Program-made: the position numbers and the translations under genes | Assembly: GCA_039030125.1 (NCBI GenBank) | Contig: JBCCEV010000042.1 | Span: 1-27,285 of the forward strand | DNA length: 27,285 nucleotides | From: JBCCEV01 sp039030125 | Lineage (GTDB): Bacteria > Pseudomonadota > Gammaproteobacteria > Ga0077536 | Direction: 5' to 3' | The notes under the pieces: model-generated | The model's input: only the letters and a program-made list of their open reading frames with translations | Databases searched by the model: none | What the model was told of the DNA's origin: nothing | In this document: in pieces, positions 8,173 to 16,260 of the stretch | Position numbering within the stretch: position 1 is the first letter of the stretch | How the letters are laid out: each line of letters begins with the position of its first letter

Positions 8173-9135
8173 ATGCCCCAGGATCGGATGAAAATAGGCT
8201 TGATGCTGCCGCAAGCCGACGGCATGCGCGGCCCCGGCGTGCGCGGCTGGGACCAGGTGAGCGCGATGGCCAAACAGGCCGAGGACGTCGGTTTTGATTC
8301 CTTGTGGCTGGTGGATCACCTCATATATCGGCTCGAAGGCGAAGATAAAGCCCGCGGCTACTGGGAAGGCTGGTCGCTATTAAGCGCGGTCGCGGCCATC
8401 ACCAGCAAGGTGGAACTAGGCACCTTGGTGCTGGCCATGGGCTGGCGCAACCCGGCATTGCTCGCGAAGATGGCGGACACGGTTGAGGAGATCAGCGGTG
8501 GGCGCTTGATCTTGGGCTTGGGTTCGGGCTATCACCGTTATGAATACGACGCCTTTGGCTTCCCGTTTGACTACAAGGTCAGCCGCTTTGAGGAAGCGAT
8601 ACAAATCTTGCACGGCTTGCTGCGCACCGGCGAAGTCGATTTCGAAGGCAAATTCCACAGTGCGCGCGAGTGCGAACTCACGCCGCGAGGCCCGCGCGCC
8701 GAAGGCCCCCCAATTCTCATGGGGACGGTAAAGCCACGCATGATGGCGTGCATGGCGAAATACGCGGACTACTGGAACGCCTACTACGATGACACGCACA
8801 ACAAAGTGTCCGGCATCGAGAATCTGCGACCCGTTGTCGATGAGGCCTGTGAGAAAGAAGGGCGGGACCCCGCGACCCTCAAGCGCACGGTAACAGCCTT
8901 GGTCGCCGACTCAACGGCCGATCCGTGGTGGGACAAACTGCCGACGGACAATTGGGTTGAACAAGGCCCGTTGAAGCCGTTGCAGGGCGATCCGGAAACC
9001 ATTGCCGAAGGCTTAGCCGCCTATCACGAGGCCGGGATCGATCACCTACAGGTGTGTCTTGAGCCCACCAACTTGCAGACCATTGAAGAATTCGCGCCGG
9101 TGCTGGACCTCGTCGCTAAAGCGACCAGTGTCTGA
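8173..9135 (+). CDS. LLM-class flavin-dependent oxidoreductase
   Basis: A 320-residue luciferase-like oxidoreductase, compact in length. It has MKIGLMLPQ, DVGFDSLWLVDHLIY, a TSKVELGTLVLAMGWRNP segment, EISGGRLILGLGSGYHRYEYDAFG, and a late QGDPETIAEGLAAY. The GSGYHRYEYDAFGFPF pattern is typical of the branch often labelled F420-dependent; FMN is equally possible. The start is fixed by GGAGGAGG at 8159-8166, six bases before the ATG. An alternative ATG five codons later, just before KIGL, has no ribosome site. It is divergent from the hyuB-like operon and probably co-regulated with it. Confidence 0.87.
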   Translation: MPQDRMKIGLMLPQADGMRGPGVRGWDQVSAMAKQAEDVGFDSLWLVDHLIYRLEGEDKARGYWEGWSLLSAVAAITSKVELGTLVLAMGWRNPALLAKMADTVEEISGGRLILGLGSGYHRYEYDAFGFPFDYKVSRFEEAIQILHGLLRTGEVDFEGKFHSARECELTPRGPRAEGPPILMGTVKPRMMACMAKYADYWNAYYDDTHNKVSGIENLRPVVDEACEKEGRDPATLKRTVTALVADSTADPWWDKLPTDNWVEQGPLKPLQGDPETIAEGLAAYHEAGIDHLQVCLEPTNLQTIEEFAPVLDLVAKATSV

Positions 9136-9494
9136 ACGTTCGGTTGCCAGGGAATCAGGATCTGCGATAGCCAATCGATTTCATCGGAGCGACGCGCAGC
9201 GCTAAATTTGGTGCAATTGGCCGCCGCTTGTTCAAACACCAATTTGGAGCTGCCACACCGTGAGCATTGAGATCGTGCCGGCCGAGGCGGGCCGTGTGGA
9301 AGAATATGACGGCCGGCTCCGCAATCTAATGCACACCACCGGCGCCACCATCCGCGACTATCAAGCTCCGAAATTTTTTCAAATACGGCTTGCCTTCGCA
9401 TTTGACGATTGCGCTCGACTTTAAATCGTTGTGAGACAGATTGAGAAAAAAGTGCGGCCTTAGGGCATTTGCTGCAATTAATTGCTGAACTACG
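9136..9494. other. 359-base gap, possible tiny or decayed ORF
   Basis: No recognisable gene is present. A 54-codon plus-strand ORF runs from GTG 9260 to TAA 9422-9424 with GGAG nine bases upstream of the GTG. Its product has a fairly protein-like segment (DYQAPKFFQIRLAF) but I recognise no family. It may be a remnant of a truncated gene. A weak imperfect inverted repeat (AAATTTGGTG near 9201 and CACCAATTT near 9237) sits upstream. The promoter for the next gene is expected here but I cannot point to one. Confidence 0.3.
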
Positions 9495-11567
9495 GTGATC
9501 AAACGGATCGAGACAGTACTGAGGCAACCCAACCCACGGATCTTTATCGTCACGTTTTCGATCCTGGCTTTAGAGTTGGCTTTCATTCGCTGGGCGGGTG
9601 GACAAGTACAGATCTTTGCCTACTTTGGAAATCTTATTCTCATCGTTGCCTTCCTGGGACTTGGATTAGGTGTCGGTTTCGGTCGGGGTGGAAAGTCAAA
9701 ACTCTCTGGCGCGTACCCCTGCCTCACCGTCGTTTGCTTGATATTTGGCTTTTCCGAACACCTCGGTATCGCCAATCTCCGCTTCCCCGACCCTTCCGTT
9801 TCGTTGTGGGGTTCGGAAGTTGCAGTGGGTGCCGGCAGCACGACATTCAATCTCCTCGTCTTTATTGCATTGGTCGCCTCGATTGCCGTGATATTCACTC
9901 TCCTTGGAAGCGAGCTGGGAGCGCAATTCGCGCGGTCCAAGGAGAAAAGCGTGGACGCTTATCTCGCAGATCTTGCAGGTTCTCTTGCAGGTACCATTTG
10001 TTTCACCGGGCTGACTTTACTGAGCCTGTCACCGCCCGCTTGGTTTATTCTTGGTCTGCTCCCGTTACTGCTCCTACAACCCCGGTTCCTTAACTTCATC
10101 TTAGTCGCGATTGCGCTACTCGCGTGCCATGCCTCGACCGGCGGCGCGATCTATTCTCCCTATAACCGCATCGAGATCAGTGGAATATCAAACAATAGTC
10201 GGGTGATCACGGTCAATCGTGATTTTCATCAGTACATTCACGATCTTTCGGACGCATCGATTGCGGCTGCGCCGACGCTGTCGAAAGCCAGAACCATTTA
10301 CGATTTACCGTTCGCGATCGCCACTAATAAGGGATCTGCGGTCGTCGTTGGTGCAGGTACAGGCAATGACGCACAGGCCGCGCTGCGCAACGGTTTTTCG
10401 AAAGTTACCGCAGTCGACATTGACCCGTTCATTCTGGAAATCGGGCATGAGCTCCACCCGGAAGGCCCTTATAAAAGCCCGAAGGTGGTCACCGTCGCAG
10501 AAGATGCAAGAGCGTTCTTCAAGCAGTACCAAGGACCAAAGTTCGACGCGGTGGTTTACGGCCTGCTTGATTCCCATGCAATGGTCTCCTCCCTTTCCAC
10601 CATCCGCCTGGATAATTTCGTTTATACCAAAGAGGCGATCAGTGAAGCGTGGCAACACGTCAAACCCAGCGGTCATTTGGCCGTCGGCTTCAGCGTATTC
10701 GCCGGTGATTTCATCGCCGAGCGAATCTACCGGATCCTCCACGATGCAACCGGTGTCGAGCCGGTGGCCTTTTTCCATGCCTACAACTTTGGCGCGACCT
10801 TCGTTATATCAAGGGAGAACCGCGAAGCGATCGCCGGGAGGCTAAGCTCGCTTGCGGGCAAAACTCCGATCAAGTTTCTTGAGCTTTCCGAAGTGAGCGA
10901 GAGACAGAGAGTGCCAAGCGATGATTGGCCGTACCTTTATGTGCGCCCTGGTGCTTTCCCATGGCTGTACGTGCTCGTTCTCGGGATCATTGTGCTCAGC
11001 GCCGTGTTCATTATTCCGCGCGCTTACGGGGCATCAAAAACGGATAGGAGTTTCAATTTCCCGATGTTTTTTATGGGGGCGGCGTTCCTACTTCTTGAAA
11101 CCCGGGGGATCACCGCTTTATCGCTCCTGTATGGATCGACGTGGATCGTCAATGCTTTGGTCTTCATCGGGATCCTCACGATGGCCTTAGCCGCCACATT
11201 CCTGGTGCGTCGCGGCCATACCTATCACCCGAAAACACTCTTTATTTTGTTGTTCGTGGCGACCCTTGCGTTGTGGCAGTTCGATTTGAACCTGCTCAAT
11301 GCCTTACCGCTAGAAATACGCGGTGTCGTTGGGGGGCTGATTCATGCAATACCCATATTTTTTGCCGGACTTTTATTTCCTGTGCTTCTAGCGCGTTCCG
11401 TGGATCCTGCCGCAGCTTTGGGAAGTAACTTGCTCGGCGCTGTTTTTGGTGGGTGCCTTGAATACCTCAGTATGGTGATTGGACTTAGCGCCCTTGTCGG
11501 CATTGCTTCAGTTTTTTATCTACTCGCGATGTTGTGTGCGTCTGAATCACCGCGACATACAGCTTAG
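9495..11567 (+). CDS. Multi-pass membrane protein with spermidine-synthase-like domain
   Basis: A 690-residue protein in three parts. About seven hydrophobic segments span residues 15-215. A Rossmann methyltransferase or spermidine-synthase-like domain follows at about 220-420. A second membrane block lies at about 475-685. The central domain shows SPYNRIEI, the AdoMet-type loop GAGTGND (286-292), VDIDP (307-311), EDAR (336-339) and GLLDSH with an Asp where aminopropyltransferases keep their catalytic acid. Proteins of this architecture are common in proteobacteria and usually annotated as spermidine synthase, but their reaction is largely undefined. The start is GTG at 9495 with no strong ribosome site. 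It has no obvious link to the catabolic genes on either side and may have been inserted between them. Confidence 0.75.
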   Translation: MIKRIETVLRQPNPRIFIVTFSILALELAFIRWAGGQVQIFAYFGNLILIVAFLGLGLGVGFGRGGKSKLSGAYPCLTVVCLIFGFSEHLGIANLRFPDPSVSLWGSEVAVGAGSTTFNLLVFIALVASIAVIFTLLGSELGAQFARSKEKSVDAYLADLAGSLAGTICFTGLTLLSLSPPAWFILGLLPLLLLQPRFLNFILVAIALLACHASTGGAIYSPYNRIEISGISNNSRVITVNRDFHQYIHDLSDASIAAAPTLSKARTIYDLPFAIATNKGSAVVVGAGTGNDAQAALRNGFSKVTAVDIDPFILEIGHELHPEGPYKSPKVVTVAEDARAFFKQYQGPKFDAVVYGLLDSHAMVSSLSTIRLDNFVYTKEAISEAWQHVKPSGHLAVGFSVFAGDFIAERIYRILHDATGVEPVAFFHAYNFGATFVISRENREAIAGRLSSLAGKTPIKFLELSEVSERQRVPSDDWPYLYVRPGAFPWLYVLVLGIIVLSAVFIIPRAYGASKTDRSFNFPMFFMGAAFLLLETRGITALSLLYGSTWIVNALVFIGILTMALAATFLVRRGHTYHPKTLFILLFVATLALWQFDLNLLNALPLEIRGVVGGLIHAIPIFFAGLLFPVLLARSVDPAAALGSNLLGAVFGGCLEYLSMVIGLSALVGIASVFYLLAMLCASESPRHTA

Positions 11568-11620
11568 TTGTCGCGAGATCTTATCGCTTATACTTCAAAA
11601 AATTATCTAAGGGGAACATT

Positions 11621-12001
11621 ATGTCGAATACGCAACGCGCTCGCGATTTCATCGCCAAGTGGGAAGCCCGAGATGTCGACGGGATCATCGATACGTTCAG
11701 CGACAACCCGGTGTACCACAACATGCCAATGGACCCGCTCACCAGCAAGGAAGCCATTCGTGCTTTTATCGAGCCGTTCATGGCGCCAGTGACTGATGTG
11801 GAGTGGCAAATCCATTTCATTGCCGAGGATGACAAGGGTGTAGTCATGACGGAGCGTGTTGATTCATTTGCCTTTGGCGACAAACAGATCTCCTTGCCGG
11901 TGATGGGTACGTTCGAGTTCGAAGGCGACAAACTCGTGCGGTGGCGCGACTATTTTGATCTCCGCGATTTTGAAAACCAAATGGCGGCATTGCAGGGTTA
12001 G
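11621..12001 (+). CDS. Limonene-1,2-epoxide hydrolase-like protein
   Basis: A 126-residue cone-shaped alpha+beta protein of the limonene-epoxide hydrolase family, which adds water to an epoxide in one step. All five active-site residues known for the Rhodococcus enzyme are present in register: Tyr32 and Asn34 (VYHNMP), Arg79 and Asp81 (TERVD), and Asp110 in WRDYFD. These form the Asp-Arg-Asp triad and the water-holding Tyr/Asn pair. The ribosome site AAGGGG lies at 11609-11614, six bases before the ATG. An LLM gene starts five bases after its stop. In Rhodococcus, limonene epoxide hydrolase works with LimB, a luciferase-like epoxidase, so the pair may form a similar epoxidation and hydrolysis module. 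A generic SnoaL-like protein without this activity is the alternative. Confidence 0.8.
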   Translation: MSNTQRARDFIAKWEARDVDGIIDTFSDNPVYHNMPMDPLTSKEAIRAFIEPFMAPVTDVEWQIHFIAEDDKGVVMTERVDSFAFGDKQISLPVMGTFEFEGDKLVRWRDYFDLRDFENQMAALQG

Positions 12002-12006
12002 ACGCG

Positions 12007-12876
12007 ATGAAATTCGGTCTGCGCTATTGCAATACCGGTCCCTACGTCGAACCCGGCGCCGCCATAGAGCTGATTCGCTCTGGCGAGGAAGCCGGCTTCG
12101 AGTCGGCGTGGACCGTCGAGCACACGGTCGTGCCGGCCAACTATGCCTCGCCCTATCCGTACGCCGCAAACGGCAAGATGGCAGGCGGGGTCGATGATAT
12201 ACCGCTCCCCGATCCACTCATTTGGATGGCCTATGTGGCGAGCGCCACGACCACGATCAAACTTGCGACCGGGATTTTAATCCTCCCGCAGCACAACCCG
12301 GTGGTTGTCGCCAAACAAATCGCATCACTGGATTACATGTCGCGGGGGCGGATGATTTGCGGGATCGGCGTAGGCTGGCTCAAAGAAGAATTCGACGCGC
12401 TGGGCGTACCCTTCGAGCGGCGCGGCGAGCGCTGCGAAGAATATATTCAAGCGTTGCGCGCCTTATGGGGCGATGATATCCCCAACTTCAACGGCGAATT
12501 CGTCTCTTTCGAAAACGCTTATTGCCGGCCTCAACCGCTGAATAAAAACGTTCCAATTATTATTGGCGGACAATCAAAAGCCGCGGCTCGGCGCGCCGGG
12601 CGCGTGGCCGACGGATTTTTCCCAGGGCGCGAAGCCCCGGCCGATTTGATCGCATTGGCCAAGTCCTCGGCGATAGAGGCTGGCCGCGATCCCAATGAGA
12701 TCGAGATCACCGCTGGCATGCCTAACGATCTCAAAGATCTCAATGACTACGCGAGGCTTGGGATCACGCGGGTGCTTGTGCCGGTTAGCGCCCTTACAGG
12801 ACTGGATGTTGCGATAAGCAGCCCCGAGGATGCGTTGAGTTGGAAATCGCGGATCGAGGACTTCGCCTATCTATAA
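12007..12876 (+). CDS. LLM-class flavin-dependent oxidoreductase (TIGR03619-like)
   Basis: A short 289-residue luciferase-like oxidoreductase. Landmarks are MKFGLRYCNTGPY, EAGFESAWTVEHTVVP, TTTIKLATGILILPQHNP, YMSRGRMICGIGVGWLKEEFDALGVPFERRGER, and VPIIIGGQSKAAARRAGRVADGFFPG. This combination is typical of the TIGR03619 branch, often labelled F420-dependent. It begins five bases after the epoxide-hydrolase-like gene and shares its promoter. By analogy with LimB it could be the epoxidase that feeds that hydrolase. It ends convergently with the acetamidase/formamidase gene, with a 40-base gap containing a short CGGCGCCG palindrome but no T-run. Confidence 0.86.
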   Translation: MKFGLRYCNTGPYVEPGAAIELIRSGEEAGFESAWTVEHTVVPANYASPYPYAANGKMAGGVDDIPLPDPLIWMAYVASATTTIKLATGILILPQHNPVVVAKQIASLDYMSRGRMICGIGVGWLKEEFDALGVPFERRGERCEEYIQALRALWGDDIPNFNGEFVSFENAYCRPQPLNKNVPIIIGGQSKAAARRAGRVADGFFPGREAPADLIALAKSSAIEAGRDPNEIEITAGMPNDLKDLNDYARLGITRVLVPVSALTGLDVAISSPEDALSWKSRIEDFAYL

Positions 12877-12916
12877 CGATCGTCGCACGGCGCCGGTGAT
12901 TCGGCGGGCAGTTCTC

Positions 12917-14044
12917 TCAATCAGTAAAGATATCGAGCGGCAATAACGCCGAGACCACAAAGTTCGGGACATCGACCATCTCCGCGATGCGCAAATCCAC
13001 GGCGACCGAGCAGATCGCGTAGGCCTGCTGCGGTGTGTAGCCTCGTTCGTCCACTAAGTGATCGATCATATTGAGCAGGGCATTGCGCGCGGCCAGGGTT
13101 GCATCCTCGGAGTGCGCGACACCATCACGAGATACCGACTGTCCGGTGGTGGCGAAAAACCGCTTGGGCGCGGCCATCTCGGGACTCGTGAAGTAGTCCT
13201 CGCAATAGAACTGCACGTCCTTGATATTGCGCTTCGTGGCGGCACCCTTGAGCAGATTGAACGAGCCATAAAAAGTGGCGCCCATCTCCACCGCTGTGCC
13301 ACAACTTTCATTGTCACCTTGGGCAAAGTGCGCATCGCCCACGGAAAACAACGCGCCCGGAACATAAACCGGGATCCGCACGGTGGTGCCGGCGGTCAGT
13401 TGTTTAATGTCGAGGTTACCGCCCGTTTCGTGGGGTGCGACGGTGCGGATGGCCTTCGAACAAATGCCATGATCACTCGGTACCGCGTCGGCACCATCGG
13501 GCAATAGTACGGCACCACCACGCTCAAGGAGATCTTTCTCTCGCTGGTTAATTTCCTCCAACAACTCGTGTGACGGGGCGGTCCCGATCACGCCCATGAA
13601 GGGCGCGCCCGGGATCCTCACCCCGGGCAAATCATCAGAGACCGCAAAGTTGTCCGCGATAGTCCAGCGAATGATGTGCGGTTCGGTGTAGATGTCGCGC
13701 AAGTAACCAAAACCGGGAACCTGCACCGTAAAGCCGAATGGTTGCGGCGTGACTTCGTGGATTTTCACTTCCAGGATATCGCCCGGCTCCGCGCCGTTGA
13801 CGTAAACCGGCCCGGTGAGCGGATGAACGACGTTTAAATTTGCGTTGGCGACATGCTCAACGGTCGAGCTTGAGCTGAACTGTCCGTCAAAAGCGTCGAG
13901 CGTCTCAATACCGACAATTTGACCGGGGTCGACTTCGGCGACCGGCTTGATGTCCGGATGCCAGCGGTTGTGTCCCAATTCGGGTTGATCGCCCAGCGCT
14001 TTGCCGCGATCGATTTGAATCATCTCATCAGGCGTGGTCGACAT
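12917..14044 (-). CDS. Acetamidase/formamidase family protein
   Basis: A 375-residue member of the FmdA/AmdA family, which hydrolyses formamide, acetamide and other short amides to ammonia and the acid. The body carries GPVYVNGAEPGDILEVKI, a GHNRW segment near the start, HETGGNLDIKQLTAGTTV, and VYVPGALFSVGDAHFAQGDNE, all characteristic of the family. The start ATG has AGAGGG eight bases upstream. It is the last gene of the Rieske oxygenase operon, 33 bases after the NTF2-like gene. Its placement suggests release of ammonia from an open-chain amide produced by earlier steps. The true amide is unknown; the protein has no extra domains. Confidence 0.9.
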   Translation of the reverse strand: MSTTPDEMIQIDRGKALGDQPELGHNRWHPDIKPVAEVDPGQIVGIETLDAFDGQFSSSSTVEHVANANLNVVHPLTGPVYVNGAEPGDILEVKIHEVTPQPFGFTVQVPGFGYLRDIYTEPHIIRWTIADNFAVSDDLPGVRIPGAPFMGVIGTAPSHELLEEINQREKDLLERGGAVLLPDGADAVPSDHGICSKAIRTVAPHETGGNLDIKQLTAGTTVRIPVYVPGALFSVGDAHFAQGDNESCGTAVEMGATFYGSFNLLKGAATKRNIKDVQFYCEDYFTSPEMAAPKRFFATTGQSVSRDGVAHSEDATLAARNALLNMIDHLVDERGYTPQQAYAICSVAVDLRIAEMVDVPNFVVSALLPLDIFTD

Positions 14045-14077
14045 GTCGTATCCCTCTGGCTGCGATTGGTCGAATGA

Positions 14078-14545
14078 TTAACTCGGCGGCGGACCTTCTT
14101 CGAAGGGCACCATCTTTTGAATATTGAGCGTGAGATGCTTGATGCGCCAAGCGTCGGCGGCGCGCACGAAGTCCGCATCGTAGGTCGCGCCCATCCAGCG
14201 GTTTTGATCGCCTTGCTCTTCACGCATGGTCATAAGCTCCCACAGCCACCAGCTCACCTTAGCCGCGTCGAGCGATGCATTCAGATCGATGATAGGTGTG
14301 GCGGGAAAATGCAATGACCAAATGATTTTCTCTTTGCCGATAGTCGCCAGTTCAGCGACGATCGAGTCACGGCCCTCAAAACGGCCAAATCCAATCGCCT
14401 CCCACACCGCATCTTCGGTAAAAATTTTCCCCATCTCGTCTGGATCGTTGAAGTCATCGCCGGCCTTGGCATATCGCGCGATGACGTTACGGATCTTCTC
14501 GTTCGCCACCAGCCAGGCGACCTGCGCTTCCAGTGGATCGGTCAT
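14078..14545 (-). CDS. NTF2-like/SnoaL-like domain protein
   Basis: A 155-residue protein with an NTF2-like fold: a helical opening (NEKIRNVIARYAKAGD), a FTEDAVWEAIGFGRFEG strand and turn, and final strands DADFVRAADAWRIKHLTL. Many such proteins are dehydratases or isomerases (the BaiE type), while the beta subunits of ring-hydroxylating dioxygenases share the same fold. Here it lies two genes after a Rieske alpha subunit in one operon, so a small-subunit role is possible. The sequence looks more like the SnoaL_4 group than a standard dioxygenase beta subunit. It starts with ATG 12 bases after the preceding gene. Confidence 0.72.
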   Translation of the reverse strand: MTDPLEAQVAWLVANEKIRNVIARYAKAGDDFNDPDEMGKIFTEDAVWEAIGFGRFEGRDSIVAELATIGKEKIIWSLHFPATPIIDLNASLDAAKVSWWLWELMTMREEQGDQNRWMGATYDADFVRAADAWRIKHLTLNIQKMVPFEEGPPPS

Positions 14546-14557
14546 CGTCGAATGGAG

Positions 14558-14899
14558 CTAGTGTTCGCTCTCGCCGTGAACGGCTATGAAGCGCCGTTCT
14601 TCGAAGCTATAGGGAACGTTGGGATCACCCTGGTAGAGTTCAACATTGGGGGCAATCTCGGCAACCATTAGCGCCAGATCATAGAGACGTTCGCTATCTT
14701 CAGGCAGCGCGCCCAGTGCAAAACCATCGGCGTGATCGAGAATGGCTTCGACGCGCGGGGACACAGCTTCGTAGAAGGCAGTAATTTCTTCCTTACTTGA
14801 GGCCAGACGTTTATCCCAACGCGCATTCTGAGTGGCGAGTGACCACTCATCGACCCAAGTTTCTAAATCACCAAAACCATCCGGCAGAGCACCACTCAC
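14558..14899 (-). CDS. Hypothetical protein in Rieske oxygenase operon
   Basis: A 113-residue acidic, soluble, mostly helical protein with no signal peptide or membrane segment. I recognise no family. Notable pieces are AFYEAVSPRVEAILDHADGF and LPEDSERLYDLALMVAEIAPNVELYQG. Its GTG start overlaps the TGA stop of the Rieske gene by four bases (GTGA at 14896-14899), which implies translational coupling and a product made in proportion to the oxygenase. Its position suggests an accessory or regulatory subunit for that oxygenase, although no iron or cofactor motif is present. The coupled overlap and continuous operon make it a genuine gene. Confidence 0.75.
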   Translation of the reverse strand: MSGALPDGFGDLETWVDEWSLATQNARWDKRLASSKEEITAFYEAVSPRVEAILDHADGFALGALPEDSERLYDLALMVAEIAPNVELYQGDPNVPYSFEERRFIAVHGESEH

Positions 14900-16104
14900 G
14901 CTTCACTGTCCAGATACTTATCCAGCACGTGATAGCCGTGGCGCACGAGAATTTCTTCGTCCTGCAGGTGCAATTGCTTTTTAGCACCCGAGCGCAGCGC
15001 GTAGAAAGTACCTTCCATCGTTGCGGTGTCTTCAAGCCAGGCGTTGCGCTGCAAGCACACCGCCGCTTCCATGGCCCAGCGCTCGCTGTGCGTGGTGGGC
15101 GCGCGGGTGTAGTACTTCCCTTCCCACAAGCATTTGTCGTGCGAGATTGGCCAGAACTGATGGGTAAACCAAATCCCTTCAGCCACGTGCAAGAGCCAGT
15201 TCGGAAAGAACACCGAAAGTTCGAACGAAAAATCGTCCCGAGATTCATCATTGATAGTTGGCGGCAGCGTCGTGCCATTCACGTTGTTAACCAACGATCC
15301 GCGGGCGCGTGTTTGCGAAAGCGTCGCCATTGGCGGCCCATCACGGGGCGGGTTGAAGCAAATCGCGGTAGTCCGATGGTCGCCCAATAGTTTCACCATC
15401 TGCAAGCCGGTTGAGAACGTACCCGGGAATGACCCCGCATGGATGGTGTTGACGTGATAGGCCTCGGCAAAGGCATCGACACCGATCTTCCAGTTGCAGT
15501 TCAAATAAGTGTAGTAGGTGTGTTGATAGGTCAGCTCATGATAGGGATAGCCGGTGAAATGCTGCCCCATGTCGCCGAGATACTCCTGTAAGCCGACATC
15601 CGGATCCTCTGCGAAATTAATAAAGACAAAACCTTCCCAAACCTCGCAACGGATTGGGGTGAGGCCATTGTCTTCCTTGCAAAACTCGGCGTGGAAGCAA
15701 TCTTGGTTTTGCACGCCGACGAGTTCGCCCTTATCGTTGTAGGACCAGGCATGAAACCGGCACGAGAACATGCCTTTCTTGCCAAAGTTATCCCATTCGC
15801 CCTCTGGCACGACCACCGTATTGCCGCGGTGGGAGCAAACATTATGAAATGCACGGATCACCCCATCCTTACCGCGGATGAGCAGCACGCCCGCGCTCGC
15901 AAAATCGAGCTGCTTGAGTTTGTAGCAACCAGGCTCGGGAAATTCCTCGACGCGGCCCATGCACAGCCACACGCGCTTAAAGACCTTCTCGACCTCTTGC
16001 TCAAAAACGCTGGGCGAAATACAGGGTTCGCTTGAGACCGGCCCGGTACCCAGCCACGGGTACTTGCTTGCCCAACGCTGTTCTTGAACCCTGGCTGCGC
16101 ACAT
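14896..16104 (-). CDS. Rieske non-haem iron aromatic ring-hydroxylating oxygenase, alpha subunit
   Basis: A 402-residue oxygenase subunit that would hydroxylate an aromatic or cyclic substrate using electrons from a separate reductase. The Rieske cluster ligands are Cys90-X-His92 (CSHRG) and Cys115-X2-His118 (CRFHAW), with a slightly long loop between them. The mononuclear iron site shows NWKIGVDAFAEAYHVNTIH: bridging Asp210 and ligands His217 and His222. It is the first gene of the minus-strand operon and is coupled to the small unknown gene after it. No ferredoxin or reductase gene is present in the window, so its electron donor is encoded elsewhere. The ring attacked cannot be determined. 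Confidence 0.9.
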   Translation of the reverse strand: MCAARVQEQRWASKYPWLGTGPVSSEPCISPSVFEQEVEKVFKRVWLCMGRVEEFPEPGCYKLKQLDFASAGVLLIRGKDGVIRAFHNVCSHRGNTVVVPEGEWDNFGKKGMFSCRFHAWSYNDKGELVGVQNQDCFHAEFCKEDNGLTPIRCEVWEGFVFINFAEDPDVGLQEYLGDMGQHFTGYPYHELTYQHTYYTYLNCNWKIGVDAFAEAYHVNTIHAGSFPGTFSTGLQMVKLLGDHRTTAICFNPPRDGPPMATLSQTRARGSLVNNVNGTTLPPTINDESRDDFSFELSVFFPNWLLHVAEGIWFTHQFWPISHDKCLWEGKYYTRAPTTHSERWAMEAAVCLQRNAWLEDTATMEGTFYALRSGAKKQLHLQDEEILVRHGYHVLDKYLDSEA

Positions 16105-16260
16105 GGGTGCTCTCCCCGATCATTAGACTGGTAGATAACGGGCTACAATTGTGCCACAACGCGCGCGCGCGATCGCAATCAACGCGCCCAATGATCCCGA
16201 TTCAGCATCGGGGAATGGCCCCAAAAAAGCACAACCTGAAAAAGCAGCAACGGACAAGAC
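16105..16260. promoter_or_regulatory. Divergent intergenic region between Rieske operon and RutA-like gene
   Basis: About 156 bases separate outward-facing starts and must hold control elements for both operons. A (GC)n run covers 16161-16170. A hairpin with a six-base perfect stem, CCCGAT/ATCGGG at 16196-16201 and 16207-16212 around a TCAGC loop, lies in the likely leader of the plus-strand gene. No firm promoter hexamers are visible, and the ribosome site before ATG 16261 is weak. Confidence 0.35.

Noticed and set aside
9402..9426. TTGACG followed by TTTAAA or TTAAAT as a sigma-70 promoter for the gene at 9495
   Set aside because: Spacing is only 12-13 bases, well short of the usual 16-18.
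9042..9527. A 161-codon minus-strand open frame across the 9136-9494 gap
   Set aside because: It overlaps the end of the LLM gene and start of the membrane protein gene, and its product looks like low-quality translated noise.
9482..10093. A 203-codon plus-strand open frame
   Set aside because: Shifted frame of the membrane spermidine-synthase-like gene, whose own frame shows membrane segments and an AdoMet loop.
12877..12916. CGGCGCCG palindrome as a bidirectional terminator between convergent genes
   Set aside because: The stem is short and there is no T-run on either strand.
16161..16170. Short (GC)n run as a functional repeat
   Set aside because: Only ten bases; expected occasionally in GC-rich DNA and not repeated elsewhere in the window.
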